DNA of 64,000 bases from positions 1 through 64,000 of the IMG/VR virus record IMGVR_UViG_3300050121_000032. The stretch is one strand, 5' to 3'. Positions 41,984 through 49,100 of the stretch are shown here, piece after piece. The notes under the pieces were generated by a model. It saw only the letters and a program-made list of their open reading frames with translations, was not told where the DNA came from and did no database searches. The position numbers and the translations under genes were made by a program. Source of the stretch: a virus. Each line of letters begins with the position of its first letter. Position 1 is the first letter of the stretch.

Positions 41984-42232
41984 CTAGTCGAAGCGGCCGA
42001 CGAGGGTGCAGCCATTGGTGCAGGCCGGATGACCACACGATGCAGCGCACACCTGATGCGGGGCGAGGTGCCTTTTGCCGAACACAGGGCGCAGCCCGTT
42101 GTGGCTCGGGGTGAAGCAGGCCAGAGTGGGCGTCTTGCCGTACACGATCTGGCGCTCGAACTGCTGTGCCTTATAGAAGGCAGCGGCGGCGGCGGGGTCA
42201 CGATTGTACAACTTGCGGGAGAATGAGGTCAT
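41984..42232 (-). CDS. first leftward gene, small Cys/His protein
   Basis: 82 aa; ATG with GAGGAG. C-terminus has CAASCGHPACTNGC, likely zinc binding. It is the first gene transcribed leftward from the control region, so an early host-takeover or regulatory role is possible. Confidence 0.6.
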   Translation of the reverse strand: MTSFSRKLYNRDPAAAAAFYKAQQFERQIVYGKTPTLACFTPSHNGLRPVFGKRHLAPHQVCAASCGHPACTNGCTLVGRFD

Positions 42233-42416
42233 TGGATGCTCCTCAGCGATCCGGGTTTGTGCCCTGCACCCCCTGATGGGGATCGACGCCAGTTGGGGCG
42301 CGAGGGTCGCATTTGGCCCGTCGGGCCGGCCTCGCGCGCGCAGAAGCATCGCCCGCGCGTTGGTTCACTGGTGGCTGGCGCCACCCTTTTTAGGCTCTGC
42401 AGGAGGGGATTTTATA

Positions 42417-42440
42417 GCTGCAGCGCTGGCGCGCTGCAGC
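42417..42440. repeat. inverted repeat, 10-bp arms
   Basis: GCTGCAGCGC, four bases, reverse complement. On the leftward strand it is followed by TATAAAAT. Confidence 0.6.
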
Positions 42441-42465
42441 CGCTGGCGCTCCTTTACGTTTTTCT

Positions 42466-43041
42466 GGACATTTAGCCTAATCGTTAACGTATGGGGGTTC
42501 CATCACTCGTCTGTGATTGGCCATTTATCGGACATTTAGCGATGTGGTTAACGTATGGGGGTTCCATCACGGGTTTGTGTTGGGACATTTATGGGGCTGG
42601 AGCGAGCCATGTCATTTTGTGGGTCTACCTTGGCACCTTCTCGAATAAATGGCCTAAATGTCCAAATGTCCCAGCATACCCTCGGACCGGTTGGTACCAC
42701 CCACTTAAAGAAAGGTAAATGCGAAGGTGTACCCACTTAAGAAAGGGTAAAGATCGGCTAAGTCACTCGAAAATATGGTGAAAAGGCCACGAACCCCCTA
42801 TTTGTTCTTTTAAGATAGACATTTGGACATTTAGGATTTTCCTGCCGTTGTTAACCTACGGTTTTGCCCCAAATCGCCTGCCTACCCAAAATGGGTATGG
42901 GGGGTATGGGGGGTACGACCGGTGGGGGGGAGTATGCTGGACATTTGGACATTTGGACATTTAAGAAAAGGTTAAGATGAAAAGGTAGCAAGATCAAACA
43001 CTTAGCTATTATAGCGTAAAAGTCGGCTGATTTGGACATAT
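42466..43041. repeat. GGACATTT iteron-like repeats
   Basis: Direct copies at 42466, 42530, 42583, 42825, 42939, 42947 and 42955 (the last three in perfect tandem), inverted copies at 42655 and 42664, and near matches at 42519, 42817 and 43034. Many end in A (GGACATTTA). Clustered only in the control region as far as seen, as expected for an initiator-binding origin. Confidence 0.75.
42483..42570. repeat. 24-bp direct repeat, 64-bp period
   Basis: Identical copies at 42483-42506 and 42547-42570, each beginning GTTAACGTATGGGGG and followed by a GGACATTT iteron. Could be duplicated promoter or initiator sites. Confidence 0.8.
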
Positions 43042-43151
43042 AGTCTTACTCTGATACCGTCGAGCTATGCGTTTTGCGCAATGGTCTTTTTGAGGTTACA
43101 TTCTCGTAAGGTACTACCTTGATACCTTGAAACCGCTCAGCAGCTTCTCTT

Positions 43152-43182
43152 CCAGCCTTGGGCTGGCAGGCTGGCGCCAGCC
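43152..43182. repeat. paired palindromes in rightward leader
   Basis: CCAGCC-TTG-GGCTGG at 43152 and a perfect 14-bp palindrome GGCTGGCGCCAGCC at 43169, in the GC-rich leader before the first rightward gene. Confidence 0.6.
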
Positions 43183-43319
43183 TTCCCGCGCGCGGATGTG
43201 AAGAACGCGCGCATCACGCGCGTGTGGTCTGTCCTGCCGTGAAAGCCGGCGACGCCGTTTGCCCGACGGGCCAAAGGCATCGGCCAACCGGTCGACAACC
43301 CAACGTTGAGGAGCGTAAA

Positions 43320-43502
43320 ATGGATATCAAGGTACAGGGCGACAAGCTGGTTATCACCATTGACATTTCGGCTGAAGCCTTCAAGGGCGCACTGCCCTCT
43401 TCCAGCGGCAAAACCCGGGTGGTCGCTTCCACCCATGGTTTCGCCAACTATGTGACGCCCAACGGTTCGCTGGGCCTTTCCCTGAATGCCACCACGAAGT
43501 GA
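43320..43502 (+). CDS. first rightward gene, small beta-strand protein
   Basis: 60 aa; GAGGAG site. MDIKVQGDKLVITIDI opens a beta pattern followed by KTRVVASTHG, a layout found in small early proteins of many phages. Function unknown. It is the first gene on the rightward arm. Confidence 0.65.
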   Translation: MDIKVQGDKLVITIDISAEAFKGALPSSSGKTRVVASTHGFANYVTPNGSLGLSLNATTK

Positions 43503-43509
43503 GGTTTCC

Positions 43510-43607
43510 CCTGCCCGGCTAGCGTCGGGCAGGCACTCCACCGCCCGGCCCTTGCTGGTATCCCCCCACCAGCATGGACCGGGCGGCCCCATCTCACTGC
43601 GTGAGAC
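43510..43607 (+). other. run of three hairpins after the first rightward gene
   Basis: CCTGCCCG stem (43510-43533), a nested CCGCCCGG and TGCTGGT stem (43541-43586), and TCTCAC-TGC-GTGAGA. The 43503-43810 gap holds no gene; besides these it has AT-rich AAGGTA-type palindromes and the terminator at 43749. May stabilise the early mRNA or be a small RNA. Confidence 0.5.
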
Positions 43608-43748
43608 GTACCCTGAAAATATATTTTGGTCCAAAAGGTATATTAACCTTTTGTTAAGGTACCACCCCCTAAAACACTCAGACGACATGGTTGCGGGCAC
43701 AGGTTGCCCAAAGGCGTTGTGCTTACCGGGAGCGATACCCCGACGAAG

Positions 43749-43785
43749 AGGCCCCCGAGACCACAGGGGGCCTTTACCTTTTATA
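43749..43785 (+). terminator. intrinsic terminator
   Basis: AGGCCCCC stem with its complement GGGGGCCT and a U-rich tail (TTACCTTTT). It ends the first rightward transcript. Confidence 0.7.
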
Positions 43786-43810
43786 AAGGTACCGCCCCCA
43801 AAATCCCCCC

Positions 43811-44020
43811 ATGTCCGAAGCCCTTAAACGCCTCACCAGATGTGGCCGCTGCGGCGACTGGTTCTATCGCTGCCCGCACATCGGAGTGCCGGTGAAAATG
43901 GCCGACGAAGAAGCCGAGCGCGTCCGGGCCCGCTACGCGATCGGCCGGCGGCTCAATCCGGAGCATGACGTGACCAGTTACCGTGACGGTAAAGACATAG
44001 GAGACCCCAATGTGGTTTGA
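43811..44020 (+). CDS. small zinc-knuckle protein
   Basis: 69 aa. CGRCGDWFYRCPH is a likely zinc knuckle. No clear ribosome site; the start is the first ATG after the terminator. The dyad at 43978 is read as Y-R-D-G-K. Confidence 0.55.
   Translation: MSEALKRLTRCGRCGDWFYRCPHIGVPVKMADEEAERVRARYAIGRRLNPEHDVTSYRDGKDIGDPNVV
43978..43992. promoter_or_regulatory. dispersed dyad, spacer TGA, before a small gene
   Basis: Perfect arms, 17 bases before the ATG at 44010 and next to its AGGAG. Confidence 0.85.
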
Positions 44021-44141
44021 AGCTGGAGAGTACGCATGGCCCGGAGTGAACTTCCTTCTCCACTGCGGGGGTATCGCCCTTTTGATTGGCGCGCTCACCC
44101 TCGCCTATAACGTTCACCGATCGTGGAGCGCGCCATCATGA
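44010..44141 (+). CDS. small membrane protein
   Basis: 43 aa; TAGGAG site. One transmembrane helix (GVNFLLHCGGIALLIGALTL). Coupled to the next gene by ATGA. Confidence 0.6.
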   Translation: MWFEAGEYAWPGVNFLLHCGGIALLIGALTLAYNVHRSWSAPS

Positions 44142-44416
44142 TCCTCTCGATCGTAGTCACCGTCTGCCATATGGCACTCAGCGCGCCACCCGACCAAGGC
44201 TACCTGATCGAGCCCGAGCGGATGCGCCCTGCCAGCTTTATGGACCTATGTCACGATGATGTGCTCGCCGAGGAAGATATGCCCATGCAGACCTGCATGC
44301 TCAGCGAGCCGCAGATCGCCTACTGGAAAGAGCACAGTGTCTACGCCGCGTCGGGCTGGACGGTAAAAAAGTGGAGGTGCATCCCCGGTCACTATGTCGT
44401 GAAGGATGCGATCTAG
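44138..44416 (+). CDS. small secreted protein
   Basis: 92 aa. Signal-like start (MILSIVVTVCHMALSAP), then an acidic Cys-containing domain (C..., C, C) likely periplasmic. Similar layout to the 18201 gene. Possible superinfection or lysis accessory. Confidence 0.55.
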   Translation: MILSIVVTVCHMALSAPPDQGYLIEPERMRPASFMDLCHDDVLAEEDMPMQTCMLSEPQIAYWKEHSVYAASGWTVKKWRCIPGHYVVKDAI

Positions 44417-44801
44417 CAAAGCTCCTGCTTCTTGTGCTGCGCGCGCCACCGACCCGGTGCCATTAAGGTTCTATTAAGGTGTCACGGGCAAGGATTTGTC
44501 GCGGGCAAAAGCCCTACCAGGATAATGGTGGTGCCGGGCCTGATGTCCAGAGACCGGGTGGGCGTTGGAACTCACGCCTGATCTCTGGTGGGAAACTTGG
44601 TGGCGGCATCGTCGCTGCCTCCGTTACAGCTCGCCGGCAGTACGCGCCGGGGAGCATCAATACATTAAGACTTCCTTAAGGGGAGTAACAGGGTCGAGCG
44701 GAAATCGTTCGATCACGTTGTGGTGAAGCGCGTCGGACCCTACGGATGTACTAGGGGACCACCCGACTACCTTCCCACCTTGATGTCGAGAAGGATGCGC
44801 G
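44417..44801 (+). other. 385-base gap with structured element
   Basis: No convincing gene; a 66-codon frame at 44479 has no ribosome site or sensible composition. At 44547-44588 nested stems (CCAGAGA with TCTCTGG, GGCGT with ACGCC) could form an RNA. Repeated TTAAGGT-like words occur at 44463-44482 and 44663-44681. Confidence 0.45.
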
Positions 44802-45113
44802 ATGGCGGCCAGCTTCGACGAACATATCTTCCGGGAAGCCCGGGTCATTGCGCTCTGCTGCACGCTCCCGAGCAAGGCGGCCGCGCTCGAGGAGGCCTCC
44901 GGTGCGTGCCGGGAAGTTTTCGATCGCTTCAATATATCGGCGAGCCGCACGGACTTTCAGCTGCTGGTGGGTCTCTGGACCCGCATGCTCCTCGCGATGG
45001 ACGACTGCGGCCCGTGGCTCGGCAAGGGTCCTCCTGATCCTGATCGACTGGCTCACTCAGATCAGGCCGTTGCCAAGGACGTGGCGGCAGTTCTGGCGTC
45101 GGATCGGAGCTAA
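44802..45113 (+). CDS. small helical protein, unknown
   Basis: 103 aa; GAGAAGGA site. Two Cys in LCCTLPSKAAALEEASGAC and a hydrophobic core. No family recognised. Confidence 0.55.
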   Translation: MAASFDEHIFREARVIALCCTLPSKAAALEEASGACREVFDRFNISASRTDFQLLVGLWTRMLLAMDDCGPWLGKGPPDPDRLAHSDQAVAKDVAAVLASDRS

Positions 45114-45136
45114 CAAATCGTAAAGGACCACCCGGT

Positions 45137-45406
45137 ATGTTCGACTTCTCTGCGATCTTCGGCAAGGGGCTCGACGCCACCACCGATAGAGAACTTCTTC
45201 ATCACATCATAAAGGAACTTCACACCATGGCAGTCGATGTCTCCAAGCTCTCCGCTGCAGTCGCCAAGCTCTCCACCGACGTGGACACGCTCGTCGCTGC
45301 GCATACCGATCCGGCCGCGCAGAACGCGGTCGATGCAGCCACCGCGGCCGTCGAAGGTCTCTCCGTCAAGGTCGAGGCCGCACTGGCGCCGGCGCCCGCG
45401 GCTTAA
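45137..45406 (+). CDS. coiled-coil protein
   Basis: 89 aa from ATG with AAAGGA. The C-terminal part (VDVSKLSAAVAKLSTDVDTLV) is a coiled coil like small phage accessory proteins. An internal ATG at 45227 also has AAAGGA and may give a shorter form. Confidence 0.6.
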   Translation: MFDFSAIFGKGLDATTDRELLHHIIKELHTMAVDVSKLSAAVAKLSTDVDTLVAAHTDPAAQNAVDAATAAVEGLSVKVEAALAPAPAA

Positions 45407-45417
45407 CCATCCTTCAA

Positions 45418-45444
45418 CCCGCTCCCCGATATAAAGGGAGCGGG
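45418..45444 (+). terminator. terminator-like hairpin
   Basis: Perfect 9-bp stem CCCGCTCCC with complement, after the coiled-coil gene, but no U-run follows. Confidence 0.4.
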
Positions 45445-45530
45445 CCCGCGCCGCGCGCGATCGGATCAATCTCCGCCGGTCACCGTTGGGGGTGTTGCGA
45501 TGCGGGCCCACTCTCTCCCGGAGAATACCA

Positions 45531-45647
45531 ATGCTGATCGCGGCAATCGCCATCCTCTACATCATCCTCGGGCTCGGGCTCGCCGCCGCTGTTGTCGCCG
45601 GATATTTCTACTGGCTCTCCGCCAACGGCAAGAACCCGTTCCAGTAA
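45531..45647 (+). CDS. 38-aa membrane peptide
   Basis: ATG with CGGAGAA. One long transmembrane helix (LIAAIAILYIILGLGLAAAVV) then YFYWLSANGKNPFQ. Too short for usual gene finders; clear ribosome site and composition support it. Confidence 0.6.
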   Translation: MLIAAIAILYIILGLGLAAAVVAGYFYWLSANGKNPFQ

Positions 45648-45668
45648 TTCAATTCAATGTGAGGTTCG

Positions 45669-45866
45669 ATGCTGTTGACAATCACGCTTGCGTGGTCACT
45701 GGCCAAGTGTTGCCCCATCGTGGATCACTACCGGCAACAAGGTTTCACGGACGCGCAGATCGAAGAAGGCGCCCGCGCGCAGGGTGTTCCGTCTTGGATC
45801 ATCGCGCTGGCGAAGCGACATTGCAAAGCGCAAGTCCCGAACAGCTCACTTCGTAAAGATAGTTGA
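45669..45866 (+). CDS. small protein with membrane-like start
   Basis: 65 aa; GAGG site. Hydrophobic N-terminus with CC, then a helix (QQGFTDAQIEEGARAQG). Its stop lies within the -35 of the next promoter. Confidence 0.55.
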   Translation: MLLTITLAWSLAKCCPIVDHYRQQGFTDAQIEEGARAQGVPSWIIALAKRHCKAQVPNSSLRKDS

Positions 45867-45891
45867 CACCGGACAAAACGTCGCATCTATT
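45863..45891 (+). promoter_or_regulatory. sigma70-like promoter of the regulator gene
   Basis: TTGACA (45863-45868), 17-base spacer, TCTATT (45886-45891), 35 bases before the ATG of the winged-helix gene. The -35 is consensus. Confidence 0.55.
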
Positions 45892-45925
45892 CGAGAGGCA
45901 GTCGCGTCACGGGGAAAAAACAAAA

Positions 45926-46507
45926 ATGAATGCGCTCACCGTCGTTGAACAAGACCCAAGCCTCAAGCCCTTCGCCGACGCCATCGCGATCCGCATGGCC
46001 GACGAAGGGATACCAGTCCGGGCTATCGCGCGCTCGGTGAGACTTCCATCAGAAGACGTCTACGAAATTCTCAAGGAAGCAATTGGCCGCGGCTCACTCG
46101 TCGAGCTACCAAAAGATGACTGGCCGGCCGGGACTACACGGGGCTCACGCAGTGCATTCAACAGGACATCAGTCGAAACCGACGAAGCTCTCAAAGCCGC
46201 ATGCGCAAGGGTGTTTCGTGCCACCCCACTGGAAGCCGCATTGCTGGCCGTCCTGCTAAGGCGGGGCCAAGTAACCAAGACACAGCTGCACATCGTCATC
46301 GAGCAGAACCGCCCGAGTGAAAACCGGGAGGAGACCGACCCCAAGATGGTCGACGTGATGATCTGCCACCTCCGCAAAAAACTGAAGCCGCACAAGATCG
46401 AGATCACGACGATGTGGGGCCTCGGCTACCTTATCGAGACGTCGCACCGCACGAAAGCGGTCGCGCTGCTGCAACCGCCGGAAGAGCTAAAGGTGATCTG
46501 TGGCTGA
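45926..46507 (+). CDS. OmpR/PhoB-type winged-helix regulator without receiver domain
   Basis: 193 aa from ATG with GGGGA. Residues 15-55 form a helix-turn-helix-like N-terminal part (PVRAIARSVRLPSEDVYEIL). Residues 100-171 match the Trans_Reg_C winged helix (VDVMICHLRKKLKPHKIEI, GLGYLIE). The response-regulator receiver domain is absent, so it is not controlled by phosphorylation in the usual way. It probably controls rightward middle/late genes and is the best candidate in the window for a dyad-binding protein, though that is untested. It has its own promoter at 45863. Confidence 0.75.
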   Translation: MNALTVVEQDPSLKPFADAIAIRMADEGIPVRAIARSVRLPSEDVYEILKEAIGRGSLVELPKDDWPAGTTRGSRSAFNRTSVETDEALKAACARVFRATPLEAALLAVLLRRGQVTKTQLHIVIEQNRPSENREETDPKMVDVMICHLRKKLKPHKIEITTMWGLGYLIETSHRTKAVALLQPPEELKVICG

Positions 46508-46865
46508 CCCGATCTTTGACGAAGCGTACATCATGCACCTGCTCAACGCGCCGCCCTCGCTGGAGAACTGTGAGTTCCACCAGACCGGCGCCGCGCAAGC
46601 ACTGGTCGATCTCTACGATCGCAAGGTGACACGGGAGGAGTTTATCGCTGCCGCCTCGCAGTGCCTCTCGCTCTACAGCACGACGTCGAAGCTGCGCATG
46701 GTTCACGCCATCAGGGATACCTTCGACACCGACGGGCTCAGCAAGGAGAAGTTCGACAAGGCCGACCACGACTGCCGCGAGGTGATCACCAAGCAAGCGG
46801 GCGTACTGATCGCCACGGTGAAGCGCCTGATGCAGTGTCCGCTGTCCGAGGACAAAGTCCATTGA
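46500..46865 (+). CDS. small helical protein, unknown
   Basis: 121 aa from GTG overlapping the regulator stop. Acidic helices; no motif. Coupled to the next gene. Confidence 0.55.
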   Translation: MADPIFDEAYIMHLLNAPPSLENCEFHQTGAAQALVDLYDRKVTREEFIAAASQCLSLYSTTSKLRMVHAIRDTFDTDGLSKEKFDKADHDCREVITKQAGVLIATVKRLMQCPLSEDKVH

Positions 46866-47029
46866 AGAGGATCATCTCCAGCGAGGGCGTTCTGCCGGCT
46901 GGCCTGTTCATCACGAACGGCCCAACCTACGGCCTCGGCTATAACGGCGCGGGAACGGGCTGCTACCGCTGGCTCCTCGGCTGGTCGCCGTGGGTTGGTT
47001 GGCGCCGCTGCTGGGAGCGGATCACATGA
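46862..47029 (+). CDS. small Gly/Trp-rich protein, tentative
   Basis: 55 aa from TTG overlapping the upstream stop (TTGA). GPTYGLGYNGAGTGCYRWLLGW is membrane-active-like. Ends in ATGA, coupling the terminase-like gene. Confidence 0.4.
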   Translation: MKRIISSEGVLPAGLFITNGPTYGLGYNGAGTGCYRWLLGWSPWVGWRRCWERIT

Positions 47030-47751
47030 CCGACCACGTCGACACAGGCTTCGACGCAGTGCTCGCCGGCGAGGTGTGGACCCCGCCGGAAGAGCCGCAA
47101 CCAACCATCACCATATCTGAAGCGCCACCGCAGGAGCCGCACACCTGCGCGAACGCGCATGGCGGCACCACCTGCGACGTCTGCTTCGGCCCAGTTACCG
47201 CGACGGTAACTCCCGGCCTCACCCCCGCCGGCGTGCAGGCCGCGAAGGCACTCGTCCAGCTGCCGCCCTTGTCGCCACCCGATCTGGCGAAGCTCGCGCG
47301 CGAGATGGCGATGGACATCAAGGAGCGCTCCGCGATCCTCACCGAGTTCAAGCTTAGCGAGACCCAGTATGACTTCCTCGAAGCGAACAACGAGTTCTAC
47401 AAGGCCGCGCTCCACGCCGCCTGCATCGAGTGGCACGCTCCTCTCTCCACTCAGGAGAGGATTAAGGTTGAGGCTGCAGCGATCCTCGAAGACAGCCTCC
47501 CCGGTCTGGGCGCTCGAATGCAGAACAAAGGGGAAGGCCTACCCGGGGTTATCGAAGCTGCTAAGCTATTTGCAAAAGTCGCCGGTGTTGGTGAGCGAGA
47601 AGTTGGGCCGGGAAATTCTGGCGAACGTTTCGTTATTAACATTGACCTCGGCGGAGACCAAAAAATTACCGTTGAAACGGCGCCAGCTCCGACAGCGGCT
47701 GTTCAATCGGATCATGTGCGCGCGCTTCCGAAGGACGGAGGCACGTCGTGA
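47026..47751 (+). CDS. terS: terminase small subunit-like protein
   Basis: 241 aa; ATGA overlap and GGGAG. The central block (FKLSETQYDFLEANNEFYKAAL, EWHAPLSTQERIKVEAAAILEDSLP, AAKLFAKVAGVGE) is the conserved part of a phage protein found before the large terminase. Its position two genes before TerL supports a DNA-recognition packaging role. The Cys-rich N-terminal part carries a dyad at 47195 read as VTATVT. Confidence 0.6.
   Translation: MTDHVDTGFDAVLAGEVWTPPEEPQPTITISEAPPQEPHTCANAHGGTTCDVCFGPVTATVTPGLTPAGVQAAKALVQLPPLSPPDLAKLAREMAMDIKERSAILTEFKLSETQYDFLEANNEFYKAALHAACIEWHAPLSTQERIKVEAAAILEDSLPGLGARMQNKGEGLPGVIEAAKLFAKVAGVGEREVGPGNSGERFVINIDLGGDQKITVETAPAPTAAVQSDHVRALPKDGGTS
47195..47209. 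promoter_or_regulatory. dispersed dyad, spacer CGA, intragenic
   Basis: Perfect arms in the terminase-small-like gene, read as P-V-T-A-T-V-T. Confidence 0.85.
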
Positions 47752-48040
47752 GCAGAGCAACCGCTACGCCGCCAGCCCCAAGGGCAGGCGCCGCAATAGG
47801 GCCTTCAAGGCCTCCCCGAAAGGGCTGGAGTGCCAGCGCCGCTACGATAATTCATTATTAGGACTTGAGCGCTACCGTCGGGCTGGATCATCACCGGCCG
47901 GGCTTGAGCGTCGACGCAGGTTCAACAACTCGCCCAAGGGCATCGAGAACATCTGGAGATACAGGAATGGCATCCAGCGAACGCAAGACCGACCAAGAGA
48001 AGCTGGCGGACGCGATGGTGATCATCCGCGAAAAAAATAA
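47714..48040 (+). CDS. N-terminal repeat remnant of an endonuclease VII-type gene
   Basis: 108 aa, ATG at 47714 inside the upstream gene. Four to five units of the form SPKG..R.R.(F/Y).N (SPKGRRRNRAF, SPKGLECQRRY, LGLERYRRA, SPAGLERRRRF, SPKGIENIWRY). The same unit opens the HNH gene at 4111, but no HNH or zinc core follows. It overlaps the next gene by 74 bases. Likely a decayed or truncated homing gene, or a DNA-binding peptide. Confidence 0.5.
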   Translation: MCARFRRTEARREQSNRYAASPKGRRRNRAFKASPKGLECQRRYDNSLLGLERYRRAGSSPAGLERRRRFNNSPKGIENIWRYRNGIQRTQDRPREAGGRDGDHPRKK

Positions 48041-49100
48041 GGTGCTCAACGAACAGAAGAAGCGGATCGAGCTGCTGACACAGGAGGGTGACAATGCAAA
48101 AACCGTCCGAGAAAACATTTATCGTATCGCAGCCTACGATCCTACCCCTCCCGAATGGACTGTCCGAGAAGGCCGAGCGGGCGCTCGCGGCGTACCGGCT
48201 ACGATCTGGAGCGACTGGCACTACGGCGAAGTCGTCCGAATGCCCGGCATCAACAACTACGACAAGCACGTCGCCAAGCGACGCATCAAGCACCTCTGCG
48301 AGACCACCGTCGATCTCGCCTACAACCACATGGGCCGAGCGAAGATTACCTATCCGGGCTGTATTGTGGCACTGGGCGGTGACATGCTGGGAGGCGATAT
48401 TCATGAGGAGCTGATGAAGACGAACGACCGCACCACGCAGCAGTCGATCGAGGACCTCATCGACCTGATCTGCGGCGGCCTCGACATGATGGCCGGGGCG
48501 TTCGGAAAGCTCTTCGTTCCATGCGTCGTGGGCAACCACGGACGCTCTACCCGCAAAATGCAAGCCAAGGAGCGCGTGTTCACCTCGCACGAGTGGAACG
48601 TGTACTGCGGTGTTGCTCGCCACTTCCGGAGGAGCAAACATGTCCAGTTCGCGATACCCGAGACTGCAGATTGCGCTTTCAATATTTTTGGCCACCGTTA
48701 TCTTCTTACTCATGGTGACAGTCTTGGTACTAAGGGTGGCGATGGGATTATCGGCGCTCTGGGCCCGATCATGCGGGGCACTCTCAAGACGCATCGCTCT
48801 GAGGCTCAGATTGGTCGAGATTTCGACACGCTACTCATTGGGCACTGGCACCAGTACATCACGCTCCCCGGACTTATCTGCAACAACAGCCTCAAGGGTT
48901 ACGACGAGTTCGCCCACCTGTTCCTGCGGGCGCCATACAGTCGACCATCACAGGCACTTTGGTTTACCCACCCCGAACACGGGCTCACTGCCCACTGGCA
49001 AGTCTACCTCGAAAAGCAGCTGACCCCGCTGACACAGGCCAAGCCATGGGTGTCATGGCAGGACTTCGCGGACAGCCGACTGGACAACAATGCAGCTTAA
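47967..49100 (+). CDS. calcineurin-like metallophosphoesterase
   Basis: 377 aa from the ATG at 47967 with GGAG. Coiled start (residues 10-55), then WSDWHYGE (D83, H85), ALGGDML (D139), VVGNHGR (N190, H191), a later LTHGDS and LLIGHWHQ (about 290-296) give the five metal-binding blocks. It would hydrolyse phosphodiesters, possibly nucleic-acid ends or cyclic nucleotides. It lies between the terminase genes, as in several phages where it may aid packaging or DNA-end repair. Confidence 0.85.
   Translation: MASSERKTDQEKLADAMVIIREKNKVLNEQKKRIELLTQEGDNAKTVRENIYRIAAYDPTPPEWTVREGRAGARGVPATIWSDWHYGEVVRMPGINNYDKHVAKRRIKHLCETTVDLAYNHMGRAKITYPGCIVALGGDMLGGDIHEELMKTNDRTTQQSIEDLIDLICGGLDMMAGAFGKLFVPCVVGNHGRSTRKMQAKERVFTSHEWNVYCGVARHFRRSKHVQFAIPETADCAFNIFGHRYLLTHGDSLGTKGGDGIIGALGPIMRGTLKTHRSEAQIGRDFDTLLIGHWHQYITLPGLICNNSLKGYDEFAHLFLRAPYSRPSQALWFTHPEHGLTAHWQVYLEKQLTPLTQAKPWVSWQDFADSRLDNNAA

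Larger units (their letters stand above)
42233..43319. other. divergent control region, candidate origin and early promoters
   Basis: About 1.1 kb without a convincing gene between the leftward and rightward arms. It holds GC-rich structured leaders at both ends that share GCCCGACGGGCCAAA in opposite orientation (near 42316 and 43261), an AT-rich centre with iteron-like GGACATTT repeats, a 24-bp direct repeat, a G-rich stretch (about 42893-42930) and several palindromes. No sigma70 promoter pair was convincing by eye. No TTACCG dyad is present. Confidence 0.7.

Noticed and set aside
42491-43039. Several 60-75 codon frames within the control region
   Set aside because: They run through repeats and palindromes, have no ribosome site, and overlap each other on both strands.
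43137-43700. 187-codon minus frame across the control region edge
   Set aside because: It covers the first rightward gene, which has a good ribosome site, and the GC-rich leader; composition is not protein-like.
44479-44679. 66-codon plus frame in the 44.4-44.8 kb gap
   Set aside because: No ribosome site and low-complexity Gly/Arg composition; the gap is better read as noncoding structure.
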